DNA from: Clostridia bacterium
GTDB taxonomy: Bacteria; Bacillota; Clostridia; Christensenellales; QALW01
Assembly (NCBI GenBank): GCA_017516345.1
Contig: JAFXDC010000015.1
Coordinates: forward strand, 1 to 35,980
Direction of reading: 5' to 3'
DNA length: 35,980 bases
The notes beneath the pieces were generated by a model. That model searched no databases. It was given only the letters and a program-made list of their open reading frames with translations, and was not told the DNA's origin. Position 1 is the stretch's first letter, and every line of letters begins with the position of its first letter. Shown here piece after piece: positions 1-7,915 of the stretch. The translations under genes and the position numbers were made by a program.

Positions 1-8
1 AAATATTA

Positions 9-1064
9 TTATCCCATATTATTTATCAGACTCAGCACCCAGGGGAGCAGAACCGCAACGCCGGCTATTACTCCCATCATTATGCCGTCGGAGCGCTTAA
101 AGTGGAAGCCGCGACGGTATATAACGTAGCCCACGAAGGCAATGACGGTAACAAGGCCTATAAGGATGACTTGGGTAAAATTCGCGCTTGAGGACTTAAA
201 GAAGGCTATTGTCACTATAAGGCTTATGGCATACACAGGTATCAGGGTCTTGTAGCAGAACCAGGAATCAGAGTTCTCCTGAACCTTTTCCGGTCGATTC
301 TTTCCGAACATGAAGATATTGCCCGCCGTTGCGGCGGCACCCAATGCACAGGTAACGGCAGATCCGATACCGTGATGGGTCATCATCATCTCTAAAAAAT
401 ATCCGATCTTTTGCCTCATCATTGTGTTCTCTGCGTCCAAGGTGGCCTCTGTGATACTTGAAAAGAGAGTGGTTCTGAATACCATGGCACCAAGGTCGCT
501 GTTTTTAAAAATTATGCTCAGTGCCGCAAATACTGCAGGCAGCACGAACGCCCAAAGCGCCATATTGATGATGCCGTCCACAATGGAGCTTGCGCGATTA
601 AATACGAACGCGAACACCGAGTACATGGCAAGGCCAAGCATCAGACACTCGGGGTAATGCAGCAGCACCGGAAGCATATTAAGCTCCTGCGCTCCGCCAT
701 TGATCACAAGCATCATTATATTTTGAAAATAGCATGCCGTAAAGGGTATTATCATCATCAGGTAGCCCACCGCAAAATGAACAAGCCCGATATCCCGTCT
801 TGAAATGGGCAGATTATACCACATATCAAGGTTTCTTCTGCGCTTAAAGGTGGAAAATTGCAGGATGGGTGCAAGCACGCTCATAACGCAAAGCACCGTC
901 ACCGAGGTTCCAAGGTTCGGAAGCACCTGCTCTATAGCGGCAGAAAATAATTTGATAAAGGGGGCAAAGGCCATCATGGATATAAGACAGCTCACCGCCG
1001 TGATTATCAAAACGGTTTTAAGGTTTGATATGAAATGCATTTTAAAATAGGACCAAGCGTTCAT
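9..1064 (-). CDS. ABC transporter permease, ABC-2 type (paralogue 1)
   Basis: This polytopic membrane protein of 351 aa has about six or seven hydrophobic helices and is the likely permease partner of the ATPase two genes upstream. I placed the start at 1064, where the protein begins MNAWSYFK. A GAGGTG ribosome binding site lies 7 nt upstream, and the start matches that of the neighbouring permease (MNAWPYFK). The longer reading frame to 1109 adds residues with no counterpart there. It shares long blocks with the next gene, including ILQFSTFKRRR near residue 70, RASSIVDGIINMALW near 160 and YRRGFHFKRSDGI near the C-terminus. The two therefore arose by duplication and may form a heterodimeric channel. 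The stop codon is TAA at 9-11. The substrate is unknown. YtrA-linked transporters in Bacillus respond to cell-wall antibiotics, but extending that role here is inference. Confidence 0.8.
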   Translation of the reverse strand: MNAWSYFKMHFISNLKTVLIITAVSCLISMMAFAPFIKLFSAAIEQVLPNLGTSVTVLCVMSVLAPILQFSTFKRRRNLDMWYNLPISRRDIGLVHFAVGYLMMIIPFTACYFQNIMMLVINGGAQELNMLPVLLHYPECLMLGLAMYSVFAFVFNRASSIVDGIINMALWAFVLPAVFAALSIIFKNSDLGAMVFRTTLFSSITEATLDAENTMMRQKIGYFLEMMMTHHGIGSAVTCALGAAATAGNIFMFGKNRPEKVQENSDSWFCYKTLIPVYAISLIVTIAFFKSSSANFTQVILIGLVTVIAFVGYVIYRRGFHFKRSDGIMMGVIAGVAVLLPWVLSLINNMG

Positions 1065-1122
1065 TTTTAACACCTCGATTCTTATTTTTACGCCGTTGCC
1101 GCGCCCCATTAATAAGGTTTCC

Positions 1123-2235
1123 TTATATCATCATGGGCGCAAAGGTTGCAAGGAATCCGATTATACCCATAATGATGCCGTCAGAGCGCTTGAAATGGAA
1201 GCCGCGACGGTATATGATATATCCAACGAATGCAACCACGGCAACAAAGCTGGTAAAGGTATATCCGAAAAGAAATCCGATGATAAATTCTATTATTGCT
1301 ACTCCGGAGGAGCTATCTCCCTGTTGTGCAAGAAGCCCGAAGCCTCCGGTTATACCCATAATAAGGCTTATGGCATACACCGGTATCAAGGTGCGGTAGC
1401 AAAAGAACGAGCTTGACACCTCCTGTACGGTCTCAACACGTCTTTTCCCAAACAGCAGAAAATTTCCCACCGCAGCGGCGACGCCCAGAACGGTATTTAT
1501 TATAAAGCCTATACCCTCAGGGCTTGATATATTGGCAAAATACTTGGCAAGATCGATCCTTCCCACACCCCTCATTGTTACCTCGGTTGCCGAGGTAATG
1601 CTTATTATTGGGGAAAAGGTGGGTGTGCTGAGGGTCATTTTAAGCATATCCATGCTTTCAAATACCGCAGAGCCGCAAAGCATCAAGGTGGGGATAAGGA
1701 CCATCCACAGAGCCATGCATATTATGCCGTCCACAATGGAGTTTGCCCTGTTAAATATAAAGGTATTTACCGAATACATGGTAAAGCCGGAAAGCAGTCC
1801 AAGAAAATAAAACGGAATAAGCGGGGGCATATAAAGGTTAGAAGCCGCACCGTTTATATAAAGCAAGGCTATATTTTGCAAAAAGCAGGCGGTAAACGGA
1901 ATTATCACCATAAGAAGGCCGATCATAAAATGTACAGCGCCGAGAGCTCGCCTTTTGATGGGCAACGCCCCCCACATATCAAGATCCCTTCTGCGCTTGA
2001 AGGTGGAGAACTGCAAAATCGGGGCAAGTATGCTCATAACGCAAAGCACAAAAACCGACATTCCCAGAGTAGGATGGTATGTGTAACTCACTTCTCCGGT
2101 TTCAATTCCCACATGCTTTTGCACCTGGAAGGTGGCGGTAAAGAGCATGCACAGCATTAAGCACAGGGCTGTAATTATAATGATGGTCTTAAGGCTTGAG
2201 CGAAAGTGCTGTTTAAAGTATGGCCAAGCATTCAT
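1123..2235 (-). CDS. ABC transporter permease, ABC-2 type (paralogue 2)
   Basis: A 370-aa integral membrane protein and paralogue of the gene downstream at 9-1064. An N-terminal helix follows the conserved MNAWPYFKQHF start, a second hydrophobic stretch follows the HPTLGMSVFVLCVMSIL block, and a C-terminal pair of helices ends in YIIYRRGFHFKRSDGI. It carries a longer extracytoplasmic segment after helix 1 (residues about 35-55) than its paralogue. Its ATG overlaps the ATPase stop by one base (TAATG), so translation is probably coupled. It is most likely one half of the membrane channel driven by the ATPase at 2235-3116. The substrate cannot be read from the sequence. Confidence 0.82.
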   Translation of the reverse strand: MNAWPYFKQHFRSSLKTIIIITALCLMLCMLFTATFQVQKHVGIETGEVSYTYHPTLGMSVFVLCVMSILAPILQFSTFKRRRDLDMWGALPIKRRALGAVHFMIGLLMVIIPFTACFLQNIALLYINGAASNLYMPPLIPFYFLGLLSGFTMYSVNTFIFNRANSIVDGIICMALWMVLIPTLMLCGSAVFESMDMLKMTLSTPTFSPIISITSATEVTMRGVGRIDLAKYFANISSPEGIGFIINTVLGVAAAVGNFLLFGKRRVETVQEVSSSFFCYRTLIPVYAISLIMGITGGFGLLAQQGDSSSGVAIIEFIIGFLFGYTFTSFVAVVAFVGYIIYRRGFHFKRSDGIIMGIIGFLATFAPMMI

Positions 2236-3116
2236 TACAGCACACCTCGATCCTTATTTACGTCGTGTATGAAGGCCTCCTCAAAGTCCACCGCCACCTG
2301 ATCCATAATGACCGGGGAAAGGCTACGCAGAAGCTCCATGCACTTCTCAGGCTCTCCCTCCATAACCACGGTGGCAAACTTACCGCGCACGTTTACCGAG
2401 CAGGCGGGGATATCTGCAAAAAACTCATTTGTCACGGTGTGGGTAAAGGCAAGCTCAAACTTACAGAGCCTCTCCACGTGCTCGGAGATATCTCCGTAGC
2501 TCTTGACGGTATGGTCGTCTATCAGCACAAAGCTGTCGCAGAAGTCCTCAAGCTCGCGCAGAGAATGGCTGGAGATGAGCACCCCTGTGCCGCTTTGGTC
2601 CACAAGGGCGGCGATATGCTCCTTGAACACCTTGCGTGCAAGGGGATCAAGGCCGTCAAATGCCTCGTCAAGCAGCAGATATCTCGGCTTTAATGCAAGA
2701 GCAAGGGCGACAAAGGTCTGTCTGCGCATGCCCTTTGAGAAATTGCGCATTGCCTCGTTGCCTTCAATGCCGTATATCTTAAGAATTTTATGATATTGCT
2801 CCTTATCGGCATTGGGATAGAAGGTCTTATAAAACTCAAATATGGAATCGGGTGTGGAATGAGCGGTATAGTATGGCTCATCGGGCAGAAAGAATATACC
2901 CTGACGCACCTTGGGGTCGGTGGGAGGCTGACCGTCATAGGTAATGCTTCCGCTGTCGGGAATATACACGCCCGCAAGCAGTCTCAGAAGCGTGGTCTTA
3001 CCCGCGCCGTTTATGCCCACTATTCCCATTATTCCGCTATCGTGTACAGTAAGGCTTACGTCCTTAAGTACCGTCTTATTACCTAGCTTATGTGTAAGCG
3101 AATCAATACAAAGCAT
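2235..3116 (-). CDS. ABC transporter ATP-binding protein (YtrB-like)
   Basis: A 293-aa nucleotide-binding subunit. Walker A GINGAGKT is at residues 34-41. The Q-loop region reads FFLPDEP (75-81), the form typical of the YtrB/EcsA-like branch. The signature is FSKGMRRQ (126-133) rather than LSGGQ, Walker B is YLLLDE (146-151), and the switch histidine is in SSHS at 174. About 90 C-terminal residues after the ATPase core have no obvious motif. The start at 3116 has a GAGGAGG site 9 nt upstream inside the GntR gene, which it overlaps by 14 nt. Gene order GntR-ATPase-permease-permease is that of ytrAB-type operons. It should power the two downstream permeases at the cytoplasmic face; whether the pump exports or signals is not visible. 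Confidence 0.92.
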   Translation of the reverse strand: MLCIDSLTHKLGNKTVLKDVSLTVHDSGIMGIVGINGAGKTTLLRLLAGVYIPDSGSITYDGQPPTDPKVRQGIFFLPDEPYYTAHSTPDSIFEFYKTFYPNADKEQYHKILKIYGIEGNEAMRNFSKGMRRQTFVALALALKPRYLLLDEAFDGLDPLARKVFKEHIAALVDQSGTGVLISSHSLRELEDFCDSFVLIDDHTVKSYGDISEHVERLCKFELAFTHTVTNEFFADIPACSVNVRGKFATVVMEGEPEKCMELLRSLSPVIMDQVAVDFEEAFIHDVNKDRGVL

Positions 3117-3450
3117 CCTTGTAAACCTCCTCTACCACTTCTAACAGGACCTTTTTGTCTACACCGGATTTTCTGATGGTGTACACAGCCTCATAGACAT
3201 CATTGGTGCTTTTTTCTTCACCGTAAATAACGTAGACACCCTTCTTTGGAACCGCTCTTAAAAGATTCTTGCTCTCAAGATATACGTATGCCTTTTGTAC
3301 GGTGTTGGGGTTTATGCCCATATCCTCCGCAACGGCTCTGACCGACGGAAGCTTATCACCGTTTACCAGTATTCCCAGACGGATATACCTCTCGAAGCGC
3401 TCCACAACGTCCATATATACGTCGCGTCTGCCGCTAAGATACTTTGGCAT
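3103..3450 (-). CDS. GntR family transcriptional regulator, YtrA subfamily
   Basis: A short (115 aa) GntR regulator. The winged helix-turn-helix covers residues about 10-75, with the family motif GDKLPSVRAVAEDMGINPNTVQKAY, followed by the wing KNLLRAVPKKGVYV. Only about 35 mostly helical residues remain after the wing, as in the YtrA subfamily, so there is no large ligand-binding domain. It is first in the operon and overlaps the ATPase gene. An AGGAGGTGT ribosome binding site precedes the ATG. A 14-bp-arm inverted repeat lies over the -10 box of its own promoter (3477-3507), which strongly suggests that it represses its own operon. In known YtrA systems release follows exposure to cell-envelope stress, which is unproven here. 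Confidence 0.9.
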   Translation of the reverse strand: MPKYLSGRRDVYMDVVERFERYIRLGILVNGDKLPSVRAVAEDMGINPNTVQKAYVYLESKNLLRAVPKKGVYVIYGEEKSTNDVYEAVYTIRKSGVDKKVLLEVVEEVYKDALY

Positions 3451-3476
3451 ATTAACACCTCCTATATTTTTTATTC

Positions 3477-3518
3477 TGTACTAATTGTATTTTATACTAT
3501 TGATACAATCCTTGTCAA
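3477..3518 (-). promoter_or_regulatory. Promoter and palindromic operator of the GntR/ABC operon
   Basis: Read on the minus strand, a -35 TTGACA (3513-3518) and a -10 TATAAA (3491-3496) are separated by 16 bp. An inverted repeat of arms TGTATCAATAGTAT and ATACAATTAGTACA, with 11 of 14 positions matching around a 3-bp centre, spans 3477-3507 and covers the whole -10 box. This is where a GntR dimer would block RNA polymerase. The ribosome binding site follows at 3455-3463. Confidence 0.75.
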
Positions 3519-3540
3519 CAGTTTTTTTATTTTTATTTGT

Positions 3541-3764
3541 TTTTTCAGAGAAGCATCATGGCAAAAACCCACCCGCACCGCTTTTTTTGCAAAGGAGCAA
3601 GTACGGTCGCCGCGGCGGAAGGGCGAAGCGCAAAAGTCGCGGCGCGTGCTTGCGATAAAATACCCACAAGACAACAGTTCGGTCAAAATTAACGAAATAT
3701 TCACACATATCCCCATTGCACCCTGCATTTTTCGATATTTTTTTCTCAGCAATTATATTTTTAA
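3541..3764. other. Intergenic stretch without a convincing gene
   Basis: This divergent spacer separates the GntR operon from the oxidoreductase operon. A GC-rich block at about 3595-3660 (several GCCGCGGC-like short palindromes) contrasts with AT-rich flanks. An open frame of 86 codons exists on the minus strand (3492-3752), but it runs into the GntR promoter and has no ribosome binding site that I can see. I see no RNA gene. Confidence 0.4.
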
Positions 3765-3793
3765 TTGACGGATTTACACAAGATTATTATAAT
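3765..3793 (+). promoter_or_regulatory. SigA-type promoter of the 2-oxoacid oxidoreductase operon
   Basis: A -35 TTGACG (3765-3770), a 17-bp spacer and a perfect -10 TATAAT (3788-3793). The predicted transcript has an untranslated leader of roughly 115 nt before the ferredoxin start. The leader holds a small hairpin (CTTGC, loop, GCAAG near 3862-3878) but no recognised riboswitch. Confidence 0.8.
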
Positions 3794-3914
3794 AATAAAA
3801 ATAAGAAAGGGCATTATTAAAGCACCATCGGCTTTTGCCATTCTTATAGCTTTCAATGCCTTGCTTTTTTAGCAAGCACAAATTAAATGATATCAACGGA
3901 AAGGGGCGATAATT

Positions 3915-4118
3915 TTGGCTAAACTGACTTTTCTTAAGGACGTATGCAAGGGTTGCTCTTTATGCATCGAGGCTTGTCCCAAGAATATAATCAAGTTATC
4001 CAAATCCATTAACGCCAAGGGCTACAATTACGCTGAGCTTACCGATGAGGCAGCCTGCATAGGCTGTGCATCGTGTGCCCGTATGTGCCCCGACTGCGTA
4101 ATTACGGTGGAAAAATAA
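3915..4118 (+). CDS. 2x[4Fe-4S] ferredoxin subunit of 2-oxoacid:ferredoxin oxidoreductase (delta)
   Basis: A 67-aa ferredoxin with two clusters of the form CxxCxxCxxxC-P: C11, C14, C17, C21 and C48, C51, C54, C58. An additional C61 follows the second cluster. It passes electrons from the TPP-bound intermediate of the oxidoreductase to soluble ferredoxin in the cytoplasm. The start codon is TTG, with AAGGGG 8 nt upstream; no in-frame ATG precedes the first cysteine. It is the first gene of an operon with the alpha, beta and gamma subunits, the order used by VorD/KorD-type enzymes. The weak start may lower its translation relative to the other subunits. Confidence 0.9.
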   Translation: MAKLTFLKDVCKGCSLCIEACPKNIIKLSKSINAKGYNYAELTDEAACIGCASCARMCPDCVITVEK

Positions 4119-4119
4119 C

Positions 4120-4161
4120 AAGTCCTAAGGACTTACGCTTGCCGCCTCAAGGGGCGGCGAA
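4120..4161 (+). other. Two intra-operon stem-loops between the delta and alpha subunit genes
   Basis: The 69-nt gap holds two consecutive hairpins: AAGTCC-taa-GGACTT, then GCCGCC-tcaag-GGGCGGC. Neither is followed by a run of T, so they are not terminators. They sit just upstream of the strong AAAAGGAG site of the alpha gene and could act as mRNA-processing or stabilising structures. Confidence 0.55.
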
Positions 4162-4187
4162 ACATCAAGTAAAAGGAGATACGCAAA

Positions 4188-5246
4188 ATGGAAAAGCATT
4201 TAATGAAGGGCGCCGAGGCCATTGCTGAAGCCGCTATACTTGCAGGCTGCAGACAGTTTTTCGGCTACCCCATTACACCGCAGAACCAGATCCCTGAATA
4301 TATGAGCAAGCGTATGCCTCAGATAGGCGGCTGCTTCCTTCAGGCAGAGAGCGAGGTTTCTGCAATAAATATGGTTTACGGCGCGGCAGGCAGCGGCGCC
4401 AGGGTAATGACCAGCTCGTCAAGCCCCGGAATATCCTTAAAGCAGGAGGGAATCAGCTACATAGCTTGTGCGGAGCTCCCCTGCGTAATAGTCAACATCG
4501 TGCGCGGCGGCCCCGGTCTTGGCGGCATTCAACCCGCACAGAGCGACTACTTCCAGTGCACCAAGGGTGGCGGACACGGCGACTACCGTCTTATCGTGCT
4601 TGCTCCCGATTCGGTTCAGGAGGCTGTGGATTTCACCTATAAGGCATTCGATCTTGCCGACAAGTACCGCAACCCCGTTCTTATTCTGGGCGACGGTATG
4701 ATCGGTCAGATGATGGAGCCCGTGGTGCTTCCCGAGGCAAAGACCGAATTTGTCGACAAGCCCTGGGCGACCACAGGAAGAAAGGGCAAGGACAGAAGAA
4801 TAATCAACTCTCTGTACATAGATCCCGCCGTGCTTGAGCAGATCAACCTCGAGCTTATGAAAAAGTACGAGCTTATTGCCAAAAACGAGACCGCCTGCGA
4901 GGAGTATATGGCAGACGATGCCGACATCATCATCGCCGCCTACGGCACCACCGCCCGCATTGCAAAGAAATCCATCAAGGAGCTTCGCGCAAAGGGCATC
5001 AAGGCAGGTCTTATCCGTCCCATCACCCTGTGGCCCTTCCCCTCCGAGGCATTCAGCAAGGCGGCAGATCACGCCAAGTGCATGCTCACGGTGGAGATGA
5101 GCTGCGGACAGATGGTAGAGGACGTTCGTCTTGCAGTAAACGGCAAGGTGCCTGTTGATTTCTTTGGCAGGGTCGGCGGTATGATCCCCTCCTGGAAGGA
5201 GATCATGGCTGCGGCGGAAAACACTCTTAAAGGGGGTAAAAACTGA
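4188..5246 (+). CDS. vorB: 2-oxoacid:ferredoxin oxidoreductase alpha subunit (VorB-like)
   Basis: A 352-aa subunit that binds the pyrimidine side of TPP and the substrate. The N-terminal domain has [12 protein letters not shown] (residues 24-35), AESEVSAI (53-60) and [14 protein letters not shown] (75-88), all standard in the KorA/VorB family. The central block [19 protein letters not shown] is the form I associate with the 3-methyl-2-oxobutanoate (2-oxoisovalerate) enzyme VorB, so branched-chain oxoacids are the favoured substrate. A 2-oxoglutarate (Kor) enzyme is the main alternative. The reaction is oxoacid + CoA + oxidised ferredoxin to acyl-CoA + CO2 + reduced ferredoxin. A strong AAAAGGAG site precedes the ATG. 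The stop overlaps the beta gene start by one base (TGATG). Confidence 0.88.
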   Translation: MEKHLMKGAEAIAEAAILAGCRQFFGYPITPQNQIPEYMSKRMPQIGGCFLQAESEVSAINMVYGAAGSGARVMTSSSSPGISLKQEGISYIACAELPCVIVNIVRGGPGLGGIQPAQSDYFQCTKGGGHGDYRLIVLAPDSVQEAVDFTYKAFDLADKYRNPVLILGDGMIGQMMEPVVLPEAKTEFVDKPWATTGRKGKDRRIINSLYIDPAVLEQINLELMKKYELIAKNETACEEYMADDADIIIAAYGTTARIAKKSIKELRAKGIKAGLIRPITLWPFPSEAFSKAADHAKCMLTVEMSCGQMVEDVRLAVNGKVPVDFFGRVGGMIPSWKEIMAAAENTLKGGKN

Positions 5247-5992
5247 TGGCTGTTGTATTTAAGAAGACCGATATGCTTACCGATGCACCCCTGCACTACT
5301 GCCCCGGCTGCACCCACGGTATAATCCACCGTCTGGTAGCCGAGGTTTTGGAGGAGCTTGGCGTTGGCGATAAAACCATCGGCGTAGCTCCTGTAGGCTG
5401 TGCGGTATTTGCTTATAATTATTTTAACTGTGATATGCACGAGGCGTCCCACGGACGTGCTCCGGCGGTTGCCACCGGCATCAAGCGCACCCATCCCGAT
5501 GCCTGCGTATTTACCTATCAGGGCGACGGCGACCTTGCAAGTATCGGTACCGCCGAAATAGTTCACGCCTGCACCCGCGGCGAGAAATTCACCACGATAT
5601 TTGTAAATAACGCCATCTACGGCATGACGGGCGGACAAATGGCGCCCACCACCCTGCCCGGTCAGGTCACCACCACCTCCCCCTACGGAAGAGACACCGA
5701 CCATTGCGGATATCCCGTAAAGGTCAGCGAGATGCTCTCCACACTGGACGGCGCATACTACATCGCCCGTGTTTCGGTGGACAGCGTTAAAAACGTTATC
5801 CAGGCCAAGAAATGCATCAAAAAGGCCTTTGAGTATCAGCTTGCGGGCAAGGGCTTTACCCTTGTTGAGGTCATCTCAAGCTGTCCCACCAACTGGGGCA
5901 TGACCCCCGTTGAGGCTCTTAACTGGGTTCGCGAAAAGATGCTTCCCTATTATCCTCTGGGTACTTATAAAGATAAGGGGGCGAATGAGTAA
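5246..5992 (+). CDS. 2-oxoacid:ferredoxin oxidoreductase beta subunit, TPP-binding
   Basis: A 248-aa subunit that carries the diphosphate-Mg part of the TPP site. CPGCTHG (19-25) opens the domain. The TPP motif runs from GDGD (93-96) to NN (121-122) in [17 protein letters not shown], the usual KorB/VorC sequence. The length agrees with stand-alone beta subunits (about 245-290 aa). Translation is coupled on both sides: the start overlaps the alpha stop by one base and the stop overlaps the gamma start by one base (TAATG). AGGGGG at 5231-5236 serves as ribosome binding site. It works in the cytoplasm as part of the four-subunit complex. Confidence 0.92.
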   Translation: MAVVFKKTDMLTDAPLHYCPGCTHGIIHRLVAEVLEELGVGDKTIGVAPVGCAVFAYNYFNCDMHEASHGRAPAVATGIKRTHPDACVFTYQGDGDLASIGTAEIVHACTRGEKFTTIFVNNAIYGMTGGQMAPTTLPGQVTTTSPYGRDTDHCGYPVKVSEMLSTLDGAYYIARVSVDSVKNVIQAKKCIKKAFEYQLAGKGFTLVEVISSCPTNWGMTPVEALNWVREKMLPYYPLGTYKDKGANE

Positions 5993-6525
5993 TGACACAT
6001 GAGCTTATAATTGCAGGCTTTGGCGGTCAGGGCGTTCTTTCCATGGGACAGCTTTTGGTTCGCGCGGGTCTTATTGAGAATAAAGAGGTATCCTGGCTTC
6101 CCAGCTACGGCCCCGAAATGCGTGGCGGCAGTGCAAACTGCTCGGTCATCATCTCCGACGAACCCGTAGTGGCGCCCATCGTTACCGATGCAAGCTGTCT
6201 GATGGCAATGAACCGTCCCAGCCTTGAGAAGTTCGTCTCCAGCGTTGTTCCGGGCGGAATGGTGTTTGTAAACTCCTCCCTTATAGATATTAAGGTGGAG
6301 CGCACCGACGTTACCGTCTACTACGTTCCCTGCAACCAGATCGCCGCAGAGCTTGGCAACACCAAGGTAGCGGGCAACGTAATGCTCGGCGCATTTATTG
6401 CCGCAACAGGAGCAGTAAGCGTTGAAAACGTAATGCAGAGCCTTTCCCAGACCTTCAAAAACAAGCAGCATCTGCTTGGAGTAAACCGCGAGGCACTTGA
6501 GGCCGGGGGCGCACTTGTAAAATAA
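5992..6525 (+). CDS. 2-oxoacid:ferredoxin oxidoreductase gamma subunit
   Basis: A 177-aa subunit of the gamma family. GFGGQG (9-14) starts the Rossmann-like fold and SYGPEMRGGSANC (38-50) is the family hallmark. Length and motifs match VorA/KorC-type gamma subunits. It is the last gene of the operon, directly followed by a strong intrinsic terminator at 6551-6576. The four genes fdx-alpha-beta-gamma give a complete enzyme, so this organism probably ferments amino acids or makes acyl-CoA reductively, depending on direction. Confidence 0.92.
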   Translation: MTHELIIAGFGGQGVLSMGQLLVRAGLIENKEVSWLPSYGPEMRGGSANCSVIISDEPVVAPIVTDASCLMAMNRPSLEKFVSSVVPGGMVFVNSSLIDIKVERTDVTVYYVPCNQIAAELGNTKVAGNVMLGAFIAATGAVSVENVMQSLSQTFKNKQHLLGVNREALEAGGALVK

Positions 6526-6550
6526 TCAGAATAATGATCAAAGCACTTTA

Positions 6551-6576
6551 GGGAGACCTCGGTCTCCCTTTTGTTT
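6551..6576 (+). terminator. Intrinsic terminator of the oxidoreductase operon
   Basis: Stem GGGAGAC / GTCTCCC with a 4-nt loop (6551-6568), followed by TTTTGTTT. It lies 25 nt after the gamma subunit stop. Confidence 0.85.
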
Positions 6577-6700
6577 ACCGTTTTTTACCGATGCTCCCCA
6601 ATGCCGCTTGATACTATATCCCACTGCTTAACATCTAAAAACACGATATCAGCATCGCAAATTACTATCATCCTTCAACCTTCAAAATTCAAAGTGTGCA

Positions 6701-6729
6701 TTGACTTTGAAGTTTCGATGATTTATAAT
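6701..6729 (+). promoter_or_regulatory. Promoter of the first surface-protein gene
   Basis: TTGACT (6701-6706), a 17-bp spacer and TATAAT (6724-6729). The following leader (TATAATTATATTA, an A-rich stretch, AAAGGAG, TTTGTATT, ATG) closely resembles that of the next gene at 7849-7877. Confidence 0.82.
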
Positions 6730-6768
6730 TATATTACAAAATAAAAATCAAAAAGGAGATTTTGTATT

Positions 6769-7725
6769 ATGAAAAAGTTACTTACACTGGTTCTTTCCGT
6801 ACTTATGGTAGCTTGCTTCGGTATTACCGCTATGGCGGCTGATACTCCCGTTTGCGCATTTGACGCAGAGGATATCGCTACCTTCATGAGCTACAACACC
6901 GGTCTTGCCGCTTACGGCGTTGCCGAGCCCGTTATCACCGCAGTTGACGGCGACGACGGAAAAGGCGTTCGCGTTCAGGGCGAGACTGCAAGCGCTTGGG
7001 TTCAGGGCTTCAACATTCAGGACGAGGCCACCATCGCCGCTCTTCGCACCGGCGTTACCACCAACAAATACCTTAAGCTGTACGTTAACAACACCTCTGA
7101 TTACGATCTTGGCCTTCGTCTGACCTTTATCGATGAGGCATGGCTTAACGTTGCTTCCTTCGAGACCACCCATTGCGTGCTTGCCGCAAAGGACGGCTAC
7201 AAGCGCGAGATACTCACCGCTGACGGCGGCGGAATGGGCGCAAACTCCGCAGTCGTAATTCCCGCAGGCTTTGATGGCTACGTTTACTTTGATTGTGCAA
7301 ACATAACCATCCCCTATCCCTATACCAATGGCGAAGGCGCAGAGGTTGCTCTTATGACCGACTTCACCGCCATCCATACTCTTGAGATCGACCTTCGTTG
7401 GAACGTAACCGGCCAGTTCCAGGGCGGCGCCGACGTTATCTTTGACAGCCTTACCGCTGTTGACGAGATCACCGAGGAGCTCATCGATCCCACTCCCGAG
7501 CCCACTCCCGAGCCCACCCCCACTCCTGACGTGACCGAGGCTGTAACCGAGGCTCCCACAGAGGCTCCCGACCTGGCTGTAACCGAGACCCCCTCTGAGA
7601 CCGTAACCGAGACCCCCACCGAGCCTGCAGGCAACAACGGTTGGATCATCTGGGTTGCCATCGCCGCAGCAGTTGTAGTGGTAATCGTTGTAGTGGTTAT
7701 CATCTCCAAGAAAAAGAAGGCTTAA
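6769..7725 (+). CDS. Secreted surface protein with Thr/Pro-rich stalk and C-terminal membrane anchor
   Basis: A 318-aa exported protein of unknown function. A signal peptide (MKKLLTLVLSVLMVACFGITAMA) ends near residue 23 at an AMA-A site. Residues about 25-240 form a probably beta-rich extracellular domain with many Gly, Asp and aromatic residues. Then comes a stalk rich in Pro, Thr and Glu (about 243-288, with repeats such as PTPEPTPEPT and TEAPTEAP), a single transmembrane helix (about 291-313) and a short KKKK cytoplasmic tail. There is no LPxTG sortase signal, so it is anchored by its helix. A carbohydrate-binding or adhesive role would fit the fold-like pattern but is only a guess. It has its own promoter and terminator. 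Confidence 0.78.
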   Translation: MKKLLTLVLSVLMVACFGITAMAADTPVCAFDAEDIATFMSYNTGLAAYGVAEPVITAVDGDDGKGVRVQGETASAWVQGFNIQDEATIAALRTGVTTNKYLKLYVNNTSDYDLGLRLTFIDEAWLNVASFETTHCVLAAKDGYKREILTADGGGMGANSAVVIPAGFDGYVYFDCANITIPYPYTNGEGAEVALMTDFTAIHTLEIDLRWNVTGQFQGGADVIFDSLTAVDEITEELIDPTPEPTPEPTPTPDVTEAVTEAPTEAPDLAVTETPSETVTETPTEPAGNNGWIIWVAIAAAVVVVIVVVVIISKKKKA

Positions 7726-7743
7726 TGGATAATTAAGCATTTT

Positions 7744-7770
7744 CCCAAGGCGAGCCTTGGGGATTTTTAT
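7744..7770 (+). terminator. Intrinsic terminator after the first surface-protein gene
   Basis: Stem CCCAAGG / CCTTGGG with a CGAG loop (7744-7761), followed by a gATTTTTAT tail, 18 nt after the stop codon. Confidence 0.8.
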
Positions 7771-7848
7771 TGCATTGCGTTATAAAAAATGCGTCATTCT
7801 TGCCGTGCTCGCGTAGGCAAAATTACTATTTTCTAAACGTTTTCACCA

Positions 7849-7877
7849 TTGACTTTACCGGTTCAATGTTCTATAAT
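7849..7877 (+). promoter_or_regulatory. Promoter of the second surface-protein gene
   Basis: TTGACT (7849-7854), a 17-bp spacer and TATAAT (7872-7877). Both hexamers, the spacing and the following TATAATTATAA-type start region match the promoter at 6701-6729, which implies shared expression level or a shared origin. Confidence 0.82.
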
Positions 7878-7915
7878 TATAATATAAAATAATATTTATT
7901 AAGGAGTTTTGTACT

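Noticed and set aside
3492-3752. Open frame of 86 codons on the minus strand between the GntR and ferredoxin operons
   Set aside because: It ends inside the GntR promoter (-10 box), has no clear ribosome binding site, and its composition (Cys, Arg, Phe rich) is that of a chance frame through a GC-rich block.
6778-7740. Open frame of 320 codons opposite the first surface-protein gene
   Set aside because: Gly-rich antisense shadow; the plus-strand gene has a signal peptide, promoter, ribosome binding site and terminator.
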